Of a DNA stretch of 64,000 bases, positions 37,701 to 47,054 are shown piece by piece. Both the position numbers and the translations under genes were made by a program. The DNA lies in contig JAYJMM010000113.1 of the NCBI GenBank assembly GCA_037349105.1, positions 5,642,001 to 5,706,000 on the forward strand, in the 5' to 3' direction. Every line of letters begins with the position of its first letter. Positions within the stretch are counted from its first letter, which is position 1. The stretch comes from Limnomonas spitsbergensis. Its lineage: Eukaryota > Chlorophyta > Chlorophyceae > Chlamydomonadales. The notes under the pieces are model-generated. The model did no database searches. It was not told where the DNA came from and saw only the letters and a list, made by a program, of their open reading frames with translations.

Positions 37701-38334
37701 CTCCTCCGCGCTCTTGCTGTCTTCATTTCCCTGTCTTGTGTTGCCCTTTGACCCTGCAGGTCCATGCAGACCCTTTCCGTCATGTCCTCCATCTTCCTCC
37801 CGCTCAGTTTCATGGCGGGCGTATACGGGATGAACTTTGATGTCCTGCCGTGAGTCGCATTGAGGCTGGAGGGGGAGCTGGGGTGCATTGAGGCTGGAGG
37901 GGGAGCGCTGTGCTGCTTGTGGACACAAGTAGGGGAAGGATATTTGCCTTCTGATTTGAAGCTCGGAACAGAGCATGGTAACAGGGGAGTGGGGAGTTGC
38001 TCTGTTCAACACCACCCCGTTTTCAGCAGGAGTAGTATACCTAGGGTACCTGCTGTTCTGTTTGTCCCCCCCTGCACCTGTCGCCTCCCCCTTCCCCCCC
38101 CCCCTTGACCCTTATGAGGTGTAGCTGTCTTGATTTGCATCCTTGCTTATGTCCTCCTTGGTCCCTTCTCATAATAACCCCCTCCATGCTGCCACTCTGC
38201 CAATCCCCCCTTGGTGCCTTCCCACCTGCAGGGAAATCCATTGGGAGTATGGGTACGGCTTCTTCTGGGGCATGGTCACGCTGCTGTCCATGGTGTTCTT
38301 GCTGGCGTTTTGGAGGACCGGAATGTTGGACTGA
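25728..38334 (+). CDS. CorA-family Mg2+ transporter
   Basis: CorA proteins are homopentameric divalent-cation channels. Exons: 25728-25913, 26691-26807, 27182-27274, 27899-28072, 29626-29927, 30790-30964, 32128-32246, 32540-32624, 32789-32863, 33808-33975, 36477-36577, 37760-37849 and 38232-38334 (TGA). Phases agree throughout, giving about 595 residues. The N-terminus is acidic (DDADADVDAGANEEDCE). KVRWINLDGMSWDCILALAK then HFDLHPLAVEDCIH is the CorA WI..DG / LHPLA.ED signature. VKVDFYSSSLVYCALTM and VSLFMMRDGTIISMFE continue the beta domain. The helical stalk includes LLNLLIDSIVDVTYPLVEAF and ILEDMEGLQQQCHALSDLVF. The C-terminus has TM1 (SVMSSIFLPLSFMAGVYGMN) with the GMN selectivity motif, then EIHWEYGYGFFWGMVTLLSM as loop and TM2, ending FWRTGMLD. 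A longer loop near residues 195-345, rich in Ser, Arg and Pro, is not a typical CorA core. Start ATG context is AACCATGCC. The LHPLA.ED signature favours CorA/ALR over plant MRS2. Introns contain copies of their own splice junctions. Confidence 0.9.
26525..26690 (+). repeat. Diverged copies of the CorA exon-2 acceptor and start
   Basis: The true junction is CACTGCTTACGCTGTGCAG|AACATACGTATGGCTTCC. About 60 bp upstream is CACTGCTTGTGCATTGTACAG followed by AACATGAGCATCCCC. Near 26530 is GCACATACGGTCATATGAGC, then ATGGCATCCATC. These are two upstream copies with partial decay. Confidence 0.6.
27475..27585 (+). repeat. TTGCTGCTG-type microsatellite in CorA intron 3
   Basis: Imperfect (TTG/CTG)n over about 100 bp. 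Short Leu-, Ser- or Asn-rich open frames on both strands arise from it. Confidence 0.85.
27755..27898 (+). repeat. Two upstream copies of the CorA exon-4 acceptor and start
   Basis: The true junction at 27899 is CCTCCTCGCCCAG|ACCAGGCTCTACGCACCTAT, then GGGGAACGATGC. Upstream at about 27785-27840 lies TTCCTCACCCAGGCCAAGCT, then CTACCCACCTATGGAGAACAC and further matching bases (CTGTAGCCATTCCTGTCCCTGCC). A shorter copy is at about 27758 (CCACACCCAGGCCAAGCTCC). The first offset is about 104 bp. Confidence 0.82.
28354..28393 (+). repeat. Copy of the CorA exon-4 end in intron 4
   Basis: The exon end CACCCTCTGGCAGTGGAGGA, CTGCATTCAT|GTGAG, recurs at 28354-28393 as ACCCCCTGGCAGTGCAGGAC, TGCTTTCATTAGAGTGGG. 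The copy lies about 310 bp after the real donor and its own donor is lost (TTAGAG). Confidence 0.8.
28741..28850 (+). repeat. Dispersed ~110-bp element, copy in CorA intron 4
   Basis: Begins GTGCTACACTTCAGCTACAA and continues GGCCTACAGCCGGCAGGGCT, with a GCAAGCCCTGTTGCTTAGG core and CACCAGCTGTAGG end. Recognisably related copies lie at about 52790 and 57207 (+), and a partial one at about 50690. No coding capacity or target-site duplication was established. Confidence 0.65.
30950..31500 (+). repeat. Tandem copies of the CorA exon-6 end and donor (~50 bp units)
   Basis: Exon 6 ends GAGATCAGCGCGGAGCAG with donor GTAGGGTGTAGGG at 30965. Intron 6 then repeats GATCAGCGCTGAGCAGGTAG, then GGTGTAGGGTTCAGGGTCT, with units at about 31000, 31047 and 31097. 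More diverged units (TTGCCGCGCAGGTAGAGCG, CAGTGCGAAGCAGGTGGGG, CAGCGCTGAGCAGGGAGAG) follow to about 31480. Several keep CAG|GTAGGG or CAG|GTGGGG donors. Similarity falls with distance from the exon. Confidence 0.9.
33495..33645 (+). repeat. Two upstream copies of the CorA exon-10 acceptor and start
   Basis: The true junction is CCCGTGAACCCCTCAG|GGTGACCTGGCCACGCTGCG. Upstream, CCCGTGTACCGCTCAAGGTG, then ACCTTGCTTCACTGAGGTGG, lies at 33595-33633. TCCTGTGTACCGCTCGGGGC, then GACCTCGCCAGATCAGAC, lies at 33510-33547. Both show the same C/T-rich acceptor and exon start with substitutions. Confidence 0.72.
34296..36375 (+). repeat. 25-bp pyrimidine minisatellite in CorA intron 10
   Basis: After a run of more than 20 C at about 34298-34318, roughly 75 units of CCTCCCCCTTGCGACCACCT+CCCTT alternate with CCTCCCCCTTACAACCATCT+CCCTT. 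Blocks of several units recur in the same order (for example 34860-35100 and 35690-35940), showing later block duplications. The unit resembles the real acceptor region, TTTCCTCCCTCGTGACCACAG (36456-36476). A 759-codon Pro-rich open frame is a product of the repeat. Confidence 0.93.
37030..37735 (+). repeat. ~39-bp pyrimidine repeat in CorA intron 11
   Basis: About 17 units of GATCTTGCTGTCTTTCTTTC, then CCCCTCATTTCCCCTCCCC, 37-40 bp each, fill the intron to about 60 bp before the exon-12 acceptor (CCCTGCAG at 37759). Confidence 0.92.
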
Positions 38335-39543
38335 GAGGACAAAGAAGGAAGGAAGCTATTCCCTGCCCTGGGGCGTGAGGGTACAAGAGGCGGTGTGGTA
38401 GGGTGTGATTTCTAGAACTTTCGAGGACCGAGATGTTGGACTGATGTGTCGTGACGGTCCTAGCAACTTACCCAACAGCCCTGCCAGCTTAAAATGAAGG
38501 AACAGAGAGACCCAGTGACTGCAAACAATAAATGAACACGAAGCTGAGAGAGGGTACTGGGGAGGCGCGACATCCCTATTGCATTCGCCAGGGCAGGGCG
38601 CAGGAGAATAGGAGACGGGGTGCGGGATGCGGCTGCCGGCATGGAGCCCTCAAGGCAGGCGGGTATGGGAGCGGAGACAGCAGGAATGCCGACATCCAAC
38701 CTGAGGGTGGGGACTGGGGATGGCTCCCAAGTGTTGCGCCTGCCACAACGGCTGCCCTTCATAGGGGAAAGTACCAGCAGGCCGTGATCATATCATCATA
38801 TGGCTGTTTACTGCATCCTTGCAATTACAAAAACACCTTTGAAGGTCATAATTTCCATCCCCTGCAACTCTCATCGCACCAGATTTGTTGTGGGTGTGAT
38901 TTGGTCCTTTTTCATGGCATACATCTTGGCCACACTACTGTTTTTAGGCAGCCGTGGCGATGGTTTCAGGTATGCTGATTTGCCGAGACATATGCAACGT
39001 ACAGTATAATGTCGGTATTAAGTCCAAGTTTCTACAACTTATGAGTTTTGGCTAGTGCTTATCTTCTGCTGTCCGGGCTTGGTGCAGTGTATGCCATTAC
39101 TCGTTTTTTGCTACCTAGTAGAAGCTTGCAGGGACACTAATAACTCGTGATTGTTTCAATGCTCACCCATTTTCTGTGCCTGTCTTGTTCTCTCGTTTCT
39201 CTCCAGTTTGCTCTGCCTGGCCCTTCTGCAAATGGCTGTGGGTGGTTGTATCAACTTTATAACAACAACTAATAAATCTTGTTCTCTACCTGTCCTATTT
39301 AGCGCTCGAACCCATGTGCACGCATCTCTGAGTTACAGGACTTCAAGAATTCACAAATCGGTGGTGTGATGTGACTCAATGAGTCCTTGAATCAATCCAG
39401 GCGGCCCTGCATGACCTTTTTGGGGAGTATTAGTAGTATGTGTGGGGGGGCTTGGCCCTGTCGTTGCCTCGACCGCTGGTGATCAAAGCTTTGGTCAGGG
39501 GCATGTGTAGCTCTCAAATGGGTGCAATCGGATTGGTGGTGGT
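38335..39543. other. Intergenic between CorA and H2A, with a copy of the CorA stop-codon region
   Basis: At 38415-38445, TTTCGAGGACCGAGATGTTGG, then ACTGATGTG, repeats the gene's end (TTTTGGAGGACCGGAATGTTGG, ACTGAGAG at 38308-38337) about 108 bp downstream. So duplication also touched the last exon. No gene was recognised in the remainder; a 148-codon frame at 38532-38978 resembles nothing I know. Confidence 0.6.
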
Positions 39544-39559
39544 GGTGTTGAAAAACACC
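39544..39559 (-). terminator. Histone mRNA 3' stem-loop (H2A)
   Basis: On the minus strand GGTGTTTTTCAACACC forms a 6-bp stem and UUUC loop about 37 nt after the H2A stop. This is the typical position and shape of the stem-loop that directs 3' processing of replication-dependent histone mRNA. The identical 16 bases follow H2B. Confidence 0.85.
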
Positions 39560-39595
39560 GGTTGGGTTCGAGTTTAGGTGGAGTTTATAATACGA

Positions 39596-40000
39596 TTAGG
39601 CCGAATCCTCCTCCTTCTTGCTCTTCTTGGGCAGCAGGACAGAGTGGATGTTTGGCAGAACACCTCCTGAGGCAATGGTGACAGTGCCCAGCAGCTTGCT
39701 CAGCTCCTCATCGTTGCGGATGGCCAGCTGGATGTGGCGGGGGACGATGCGGTTCTTCTTGTTGTCACGGGCAGCGTTGCCAGCCAGCTCAAGCACCTCG
39801 GCAGCGATGTACTCGAGGACGGCAGCCAGGTAGACCGGGGCGCCAGCTCCAATGCGCTCAGCGTATTTGCCCTTTTTCAGGTAGCGGGCGACACGGCCCA
39901 CGGGGAACTGCAGGCCGGCCTTGGCACTGCGCGACACGGCCTTCTTGCCTCCAGCGGACTTGCCGCGACCACCACCAGCAGATGCTACCTTGCCTGCCAT
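39596..40000 (-). CDS. Histone H2A
   Basis: Core nucleosome histone, 134 residues, intronless. The fold is complete: [20 protein letters not shown], then [60 protein letters not shown] and [16 protein letters not shown]. The N-terminal tail is Gly/Lys-rich ([18 protein letters not shown]). The C-terminus ends [10 protein letters not shown] with no SQ(E/D) motif, so it is not an H2A.X form. It is divergent from H2B across 230 bp and followed by a histone stem-loop, which fits S-phase expression. The ATG at 40000 is the only start giving the full tail. Confidence 0.98.
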   Translation of the reverse strand: MAGKVASAGGGRGKSAGGKKAVSRSAKAGLQFPVGRVARYLKKGKYAERIGAGAPVYLAAVLEYIAAEVLELAGNAARDNKKNRIVPRHIQLAIRNDEELSKLLGTVTIASGGVLPNIHSVLLPKKSKKEEDSA

Positions 40001-40230
40001 GTTCTCGATTTGAAAAAAATATAGATGTGAAGGATATTGGATGTCGTGTCTTCATCTGGCCATGGGCTGTTTAAATAGAGACTTCAAGGCCGGATCAACA
40101 GACCAGGTGTCGGTGTCTGCTGATCCGGTTGTCCGAACAGTTGTACACGACATAAACCTAATGCGACTCCTATTGTGCAGTCAGCACCACAACATACTAC
40201 TTAATATTCTATACACTCCTCGGTCAAGAA
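40001..40230. promoter_or_regulatory. Shared divergent H2A/H2B promoter region
   Basis: 230 bp separate the two start codons. A TATA-like CTATTTAA (minus strand, about 40070-40077) lies about 70 bp before the H2A ATG. A TTAATATTCTATAC stretch sits about 20-30 bp before the H2B ATG and probably belongs to its leader or core promoter. The assignment is by position only. Confidence 0.5.
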
Positions 40231-40620
40231 ATGGCACCCAAGGCAGTCGCTGAGAAGAAGCCCGCTACCGAGAAGAAGGTCGCCGTTAAGAAGGTCGCGG
40301 TGAAGAGCACCGATGGCAAGAAGAAGAAGAAGTCCGGCAAGGCTGTCGAGTCCTACAAGATCTACCTGTACAAGGTGCTCAAGCAGGTCCACCCGGACAC
40401 TGGCGTCTCCTCCAAGGCCATGAGCATTCTCAACTCCCTCATGAACGACATGTTCGACAAGATCGCCACCGAGGCTGCACGTCTGTCCCGCTACACCAAG
40501 AAGCCCACAATGACCTCCCGTGAGATCCAGACCGCTGTGCGCCTGGTCCTGCCTGGAGAGCTGTCCAAGCATGCTGTCTCTGAGGGCACCAAGGCTGTCA
40601 CCAAGTTCACCTCGGCCTAA
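40231..40620 (+). CDS. Histone H2B
   Basis: Core nucleosome histone, 129 residues, intronless. It has a Lys/Ala-rich tail ([18 protein letters not shown]), then the full fold: [89 protein letters not shown]. The tail is longer than in animals and typical of green-lineage H2B. It partners H2A in the dimer and is encoded next to it in divergent orientation, with the same 3' stem-loop. Confidence 0.98.
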   Translation: MAPKAVAEKKPATEKKVAVKKVAVKSTDGKKKKKSGKAVESYKIYLYKVLKQVHPDTGVSSKAMSILNSLMNDMFDKIATEAARLSRYTKKPTMTSREIQTAVRLVLPGELSKHAVSEGTKAVTKFTSA

Positions 40621-40669
40621 ACACCCCAACTGCCATCCGTCCTCAAGCCACATCAAACCACACTAAACC

Positions 40670-40685
40670 GGTGTTTTTCAACACC
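40670..40685 (+). terminator. Histone mRNA 3' stem-loop (H2B)
   Basis: GGTGTTTTTCAACACC, identical to the H2A element, starts 50 nt after the H2B stop codon. Confidence 0.87.
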
Positions 40686-42000
40686 AACAACACTGATTCC
40701 ATAACAGTCCCATCCAAGCTTGTCCACAAATCAATCACGGAAAGCTCTCGTCAAGCTCACACTTTTCGAGGATGGGGTGTTTTCCGTTGTTTTTTGCCCC
40801 CCCCTCGGATACAAGGACTTGCACTGTACACGTTGTTGAAGTCGGTTACACCTCCGAATTTTCTTTCGAACAGTGTCATGCCCGTAAATCAGAACAACAT
40901 TTACAACTTATCCTTCTCCTCAAACATAATGGTTGGACAGTTTCCTTGGCACCCGTTCTCCATCCTGCCCTTCCACCTGATCCTTCGCCGACCGTGCCCA
41001 TCTCCCCCCCTCATCCTTCCCCGCCTTCTTCTCATACACATATCATCCTTCTGGGCACCGCAGGCTTCCTCTTTCGTCCTGCCGATAAAATCCTCAGCAT
41101 GCTCGGTATCTCCAAACACGACATCTCCTCCGTCCTCAGCCGTCTCACGAAGCATACCATACGCTGCCATATAAACATCCTTCGTCAGCGTCGCCATCTG
41201 GAAAACTCCCCTGCCCATTATTGTCCGGTACCCCTTGACGATCCTCCTTAACCACAAAGTTTTTTGTCTCCCGGTGTACGGCATTTCAAATCCCGTATTC
41301 CTCAAGCCACGCTCAGGCGTTTTCTTTCTTTCTTTCAACATGTTACCGGACTGTTATAATGTGACTGCGAGGGACTTCAGTGCACCGGATATTATCCAGC
41401 CCATTTTTACATCTTTTTGTTTTGCGGCATGTCTGCTAGCTTGTTGCAGAACTCTGCAAACAGATCATTTCCTAGGAGGCGGGTCCTGGGCCGCTGGAGC
41501 ACCAGACTAACAGACCAGCCTTTCAAGCACCATGGAAAGGTCTTCAAAGGCTACATAACTCTTCTTGCCTATTTTTCACCTCTATGGAAAACCCGGTGGG
41601 CTCCCCATATGTGAAGTTTCTACAGTCCAGCAAGGCATCACATTTGATGCATGGGACTTCTGCCCGTAAACCGGTATAGGCACTAAATACGCTAGGATAG
41701 TGCGCGAAAACCAGTGACCCCCTTTGGCAAGCAACTAACACACAGCCACCGAGCAGTAGCGTGGGAATGAACACCGTAGTGCAGAAGATTAGCCCCAGCC
41801 ATAAAATAAAACATGACGTGGGTGCTAAAGAACCCTATATTTGTTTCATAATTATGCTTGTCTACCTTGATTTCTTTGTCACTTATATTGCCTCATGCAA
41901 TGGCTTTACTACTGAGGTGCCGCTTAGTTGTTTCAGACGCTGGGGCTTACTTTTCTCTTACTCCCCCCCCCCCACACACAAGATTGTGTTAAGAACGGTG
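40686..42000. other. Intergenic after H2B; one unassigned open frame
   Basis: A minus-strand open frame at 40901-41341 (146 codons, containing MATLTKDVYMAAYGMLRETA and GDVVFGDTEHAEDFIGRTKE) has fairly normal composition in its middle but a biased end rich in Arg and Gly. I do not recognise it. No splice sites or neighbours support it as a gene. The rest shows nothing clear. Confidence 0.3.
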
Positions 42001-42004
42001 CATA

Positions 42005-43060
42005 CCCGCTGGTCCAGATTCCTCAAGCATCTGCGCCATGCTCTTGGGCTACCTGCGTCCGCTGCCAGCTGGGGGGTCATGAGGGAGTTGCAGATCCAGC
42101 CGTTACAATGAGGTTGGTGGCAGCATATACTTCGCTTCTATAACGCAGCGGTAACACCAGCAGCACAGCAAGACAGTCCACTCATGGCAGCAGCCATGGC
42201 AGCCGACGCGCAACTCGCTGTCAGGCAGGGCACCGGAGGGCGCTATTGGTGTAGTGATTTGCTAGGTGCCTTGGAGGAGCTGGAGCTGGGATCAGCCTTC
42301 CCAAACTGCGTCAGACAGCGACTGACCTGCAGCCGCTACCTGTCACAGAGGTGCTAGCGTTAGTTGATGCAGCATACCAGCGGGCGCAGCTGGATGCAGC
42401 TGGCAGAGGGGCCCCCAGAGATCCTGCCACTAAACACATGTCTGCGGCTGCCTACCGCGCCTGGTTCCAGCCCACGGCGGGCGCCCTCCTTGTGCAGGCC
42501 AGGGGCCGCACCAGCCGAAGGGAGTGTGCTTGCGTGCGCTCAAACTTACGGCTGCGGCTCGGCGCCGTCAACACGGCTGACACTCGAGGACGGCGCAGCA
42601 ATCAGCAGCGTGACAGACGGTGATGCCAGCGATGTTGGGCTAGGGGAGACTGCCAGTATGTGGAGGACATATTGCATGCTTGCTTTCAATGCCCCAGCGT
42701 GCAGGATCAACTTAGGGAGCGGGGATGGGTAAGACCTCCGAAAGGTGCTACAAACTTCTTCGAGTTGTACCGGGGCAAGCTTGAGTGGGATGCCCTGGCT
42801 TTTGTGGAAGACGTGGTAGAGATCGTTAAGGCGTAGACGTTCTCAGAGACTGGAACATCCTTTGCCTTTCCTTTCCAGCCTTGTGCCTGTCCCTACACTT
42901 CTTTTACTCCGTTTCCTTTTTTTTCTGCCCCGTGTGGGCTCCTTTAGAAGCCCACACAGCCGAGCCTTTTTTTGAGCGGGGCCCAGAGGTGTAACGTCAT
43001 TGACCCGCTGGGCCCGCTGAAGGCTTGGCGCGTGGGGCTGAGAGGGAAAGCTCAATTCCA
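42005..43060 (+). mobile_element. Broken LINE 3' fragment
   Basis: Plus-strand relative of the 23-24.7 kb element, with the same succession of blocks: ASWGVMRELQIQPLQ, MAAAMAADAQLAVRQGTGG, then RAQLDAAGRG, ARGRTSRRECACVRSNLRLR and a remnant of CFQCP. The frame shifts several times (near 42110, 42310 and 42620), so it is dead. The 3' tail (GCCGAGCC, GGTGTAACGTCATTGAC near 42990) is well preserved. Confidence 0.75.
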
Positions 43061-43189
43061 GCTACCATGTACAGCCAGGACTGGTGTAGCCATTCCCTCT
43101 CCTATGTGAGGGGGCAGGGACATAGAACCCGGCGGCAGAGGGAGAGAGAGGATCGTGTGGCGATCTCTAGCCATTTGTGTCCTTTTACT

Positions 43190-43430
43190 TTGTTTCCTCT
43201 TTCCGGGTTTCCCTGACCATCTGCCCGGTATGTTTGTTTCTTTCCTTTTCATTAAGGGCTAGGATCTAGACGGACTGATGTTTCTTCGCTTCATGGGATG
43301 GTATCTTTCCTTTCTCCTCTAGCCTTTTGTTTCTTTCCCCGACCGGACAGTCAGGTGCCCATGCAGCCGAGCCTTTGCAGCATGGCCTGTAGGTATTACC
43401 GTAAGTCATTGACTGAGGTGCCGCAGAATA
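43190..43430 (+). mobile_element. LINE 3'-tail fragment
   Basis: TTTCTTTCCCCGACCGGACA is followed by CCCATGCAGCCGAGCCTTTG and GTAAGTCATTGACTG. This parallels the tail at 42.9-43.0 kb without any coding part. Decayed. Confidence 0.5.
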
Positions 43431-43642
43431 CCGGCATCTCATTACGAAATGCACCGGTGTGGGGTTGGGATGGTGCAAAACGCTCGGCCGCGCTGGGATG
43501 GTAGGATAGGGGAGGAGCAAGTACAATTATAGATACCGTGCACTAGTGTGGGGAGGACACGCATGCCATGGTCAAGGATTTTGAAGAGACTGAGGAGCCG
43601 GCCCAAAGGGCAATCATGGAATAGCAACTAGAAAATAAAAAA

Positions 43643-43711
43643 AATCGTTGTGGCCAGGTCACGCAACTCCCATGCCCCCACTGGGAGTTGCGTGACCTGG
43701 CCACAACGATT
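43643..43711. other. Perfect 30-bp inverted repeat (hairpin)
   Basis: Left arm 43643-43672 (AATCGTTGTGGCCAGGTCAC...) and right arm 43682-43711 (...GTGACCTGGCCACAACGATT) are exact reverse complements over 30 bases, with a 9-nt loop. It lies between retrotransposon fragments, with no gene nearby on either side. It could be a small-RNA precursor, a palindromic transposon remnant, or a snap-back duplication. Confidence 0.9.
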
Positions 43712-43799
43712 GGCCGCCCACCAAGATGTAAATAAAACTGGCATTGCAGAAGATATTATCCATGACTGTCTGTTTTGATGGAAACCAGCAAAATATAAC

Positions 43800-44185
43800 C
43801 CAAGTACCGGTACGGTATGTCAATGACATTACGCCTCTGGACCCTGCTCAAAAAGGCTCGGCCGCGTGTCCCGTTGGGAGAAAAGAAAAGGAACTCAAGG
43901 TAAAAGGGGGAAGAAGGAGAAAATCACAAACGAGAAAGAAATACCCCCCCCAAAGGGAAAAGGCAGCCCGAAGTATCCCTGCCCCTCTCAAGCCTTTTCC
44001 CCAAGAAGGCAAAGAAAAGCAACAAAGTAGGCCTCAACAATTCCTACTACGTCCTCAACAAAAGTCAGAGCCTCCCACCCAAGCCTCCCCGGTACAACGG
44101 TTGAAAGTCTGTGGCGCCCTCCGGGGGGCCTGCCAAACCTCTCTCTCCGTAAGCCTCTCCTTCACGCTAGGGCACTGAAATCAGA
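43800..44185 (-). mobile_element. LINE 3' fragment, minus strand
   Basis: Minus strand: the end of the C-terminal region (SVKERLTEREVWQAPRRAPQ, GEAWVGGSDFC) followed by the tail with GCGGCCGAGCC and GGCGTAATGTCATTGAC near 43820. Stops interrupt the frame. Poly-purine/pyrimidine UTR blocks match the 23.5 kb element. Confidence 0.65.
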
Positions 44186-44231
44186 CAATTACGGTATGTA
44201 TGACACAATATACCAGTGAAGTAAACGAAGG

Positions 44232-44345
44232 CTTTTTAGAATCATCGGAATTGCTGTGGTGCCCTCAGGGCACCTTAGCAGTTCCGATGATTCTCTAAAG
44301 CGTGACGCGCACCCCGCGCTTTTTAGAATCATCGGAATTGCTGTG
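44232..44345. other. Imperfect 33-bp hairpin plus a third copy of its arm
   Basis: 44232-44264 (CTTTTTAGAATCATCGGAAT...) pairs with 44268-44300 (...TTCCGATGATTCTCTAAAG) around a 3-nt loop with a few mismatches. The left arm is repeated at 44318-44345. This resembles a miRNA-type precursor or a MITE end. Confidence 0.8.
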
Positions 44346-44668
44346 TTGAATCTCACCAAACTTTCCAAATTTCAAGGCAAATTTGATTATGACAAATCAA
44401 GAATTCAGGCATCTACTAACAAATTATTCAATAGGAAAGAATTAACCAGCTGCAAACCAGGGCAGGGATTACCCTTCATCAACCTGCTATCATGATACCA
44501 TACACCGGTATTTTTTGAAGTACTAAGCTTTTCCCTTCGTACGATCAGTACAACATGGTCAGGTCAGCATACACCCCCAGCCATTTGCTGAGGCAATCAT
44601 CCTGACAAACATTTATGAAACAAGCGGCTTGCGAAGAAGGGCACTCACATGCTGGGGCACTGACCAAT

Positions 44669-47054
44669 CTAGCGCCACACCTGGATGCTGGATGCGAATG
44701 TGTCCGCCTCCCCTGTCGGAGCAGCCGTGATGAGACACAATGTTGTGAGGCCAGGGTCGTAACACCACGTGCTCACGTCATGATCACTTTTAACCTTGTA
44801 ATCATCCAAAGCCACCTGTCGGGTGATATCCCAGGTTTTCATCTGTCGAATCTCCGACGACTCTCCTTCAGCAGAGAAAGAGGCAAGCACAGTGGTCCCT
44901 GAAGTGTCCATGGCAACCTGGACATGCTCAGTCACTCTGATGGGGTCCTCAAACGCACAGCCTATGCACAAGCCAGTACCAAGATCCCACACCTTGATCC
45001 TTTGATCACTGGAGCTGCTGACAGCTGTTAGGCCTGTTAGGAAGTCCATTGCAACGTTGTACTGTACCTCGATGCCCCTTCATGGTGCGCACACATCGAC
45101 CTGTGCGTGTATCCCACAACTGTACCGTCTTGTCGTCTGAGCAGGAAATTATCTTGTTTTTGTCCGAGGTCTGCCAACCTTGGATACAGCCGCTGTGCCC
45201 TTTTAGGCTCGGCATGGCCTCCACATCCTTGGAAATGTCCCAAATTTTGAGTGCATTGTCATCGTAGAAAGTGCGATAGACGATGCGGTTGATGCCACAC
45301 CATGAGATCCTCCTGCTGAAAAAATTGAATCCATGGACTACACAAAATTAAAGGAGGTTTTATGTGTTCCCAACTTCCAGACCCCCCTGCTCCCCATGAA
45401 GGGATGACAGTAGTCCTGATCATCAGTTACTGATCCTCAGTCACACATAGATATCGAGTTCATTGCCCAGTATTCTACACAGCCTTAGTTTGACCTTGGT
45501 GTCCCTCACTGCCCGTGCAAGGCATTACCTTGTGACACCCAGCCACATATGAAGTCGACCCTCCCCCCCTGCCCAAGTCCTCCTTCCCCTCCCCTGCCAC
45601 TGTCCTCACCTCCTAGGCATGTTTCCAGAAGCACTCTTCATTCCTGAGGTACAACTACTACCCGGTGGAGGAGGAGCAGGAGGCGCTACCGGGGGGGGCC
45701 AGCGGGTCCTCCGGCTGAAAGTCACTTACGAGGTGACCCCTAGCCAGGTCCCAGACACTGATAGTGGTGTCCATATCAACAAGTGCCAATCCATTGGCTT
45801 TGACATCGATTTTGTACACATTGGAATCCTCCAGATCTCCCAGCGGTATGATGCTGAGGTAGCTGCTGGTGCCAATGATGACGTGGGCATGACAGGCGAG
45901 TACCGAAACTGAGGCTTGGCTGCGTTAAAGGCATGTGAACACCGCTCCAGCACATCCGGCATGTCGTACTTGTGCGCCAGCGGCAAAATGCGGAAGGCCA
46001 TGGCTGGTGTCACGGTGGCTGCTCCTCCCTTGATCACTGCGATGTCAAAAATTTCTTTTCAGCAAAACACGCTGATGATTGTACATGCCAGGTGCTGTCA
46101 TACGAGGAACAAGTACTGTAACATGCTAACCTCCACTGTACAACACCCCGAGCACCTCCATCCAGTCCTCCAAACATCCATCGACCTGTCGATACAGAAA
46201 ACCATTGCTCTCCCTGGTCACAACCAAGGCATGGTAAGCTACTACTTGTTCATTCATATACATCTTCTGTGTGTGTGATTGTGTGGAGAGTGGGGAGGCG
46301 AGGAGATAATAAATGTGGAGGGGCAGGTCATGATAAGCTACTAGATAGTTCACTCATCCACCCCCCTGTGCACTCACTAGTGTAGCAGTTCCAAGTAAAA
46401 ATAGGGCATGCCATGATCACATATGTTTGGCTTCTGATCTAGAAGTTCGATATCTGGATTTGGTGCGTACAGTTTTGATCGCAGAGGGAGCAAAACACCG
46501 ATATGTGGAAGTGTGAAACATGGACACAATTACGGGATCCAACCGCCACTTTTTGGCATCATCGTTCCGTGCATCTGGTTCCATTGGTACTGAGTTTTAA
46601 GTTTATAGCGATCCAGTAGAAAAAAGGGCACTACATTTGGGTGTAAACCCTATGGATGGGTTAACGGCAGTTCGGTGAGCGTGGTGGGTGCATGGGGGTG
46701 GCCATGACGGCCTTCACATGATCATGGGACCATGAATCCAGCATCGAATCATGGAGATTGATCCAGGTGATCTATCACATGTGTATGCGGGTATCTCAAG
46801 CTGCTGATACTGGGTTCACTTACTGGGATGGTGCAGCCAGATGCTGCAACCACAGCAGCCCGGGTGGCATGCCTCTTCGGAGCTGGTTCTTCGTGTCCCG
46901 AGTTAGCTGTCGACGGCAGACACTGTTGCATAACATCAGATGCCAGCCCAAGGAAGCTTCGATGTGCCCTGACGGAGCGGCCATCAGTGAAGGTCAAGTT
47001 GACGACACCCTGTGATAGAGCCTCTTCGAGTGTCCGCGTCCGCTGACTACTCAT
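44669..47054 (-). CDS. BTB-WD40 repeat protein
   Basis: Probable adaptor: BTB domains bind cullin-3 ubiquitin ligases or dimerise, and WD40 repeats bind partners. Minus-strand exons: 46824-47054, 46131-46185, 45904-46036, 45690-45865, 45610-45643, 45068-45312 and 44669-45033, all in phase, 412 residues. The BTB part has VNLTFTDGRSVRAHRSFLGL, then the LEDWMEVLGVLYSG and ILPLAHKYDMPDVLERCSHA helices. The WD40 part has LVDMDTTISVWDLARGH, LKIWDISKDVEAMPSLKGHS, KIISCSDDKTVQLWDTRTGR, SSSDQRIKVWDLGTGLCIG and ends TFASSIQVWR. Introns are 638, 94, 38, 46, 297 and 34 nt. The three shortest begin GTAC or GTAG and were inferred because each restores the WD40 frame. If those frame breaks are mutations instead, the gene is broken. 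There are too few blades for a full propeller, so the fold may be partial. Confidence 0.75.

Noticed and set aside
38532..38978. 148-codon plus-strand open frame after the CorA gene
   Set aside because: No family resemblance, no splice or promoter signal; probably a chance frame in the 3' flank.
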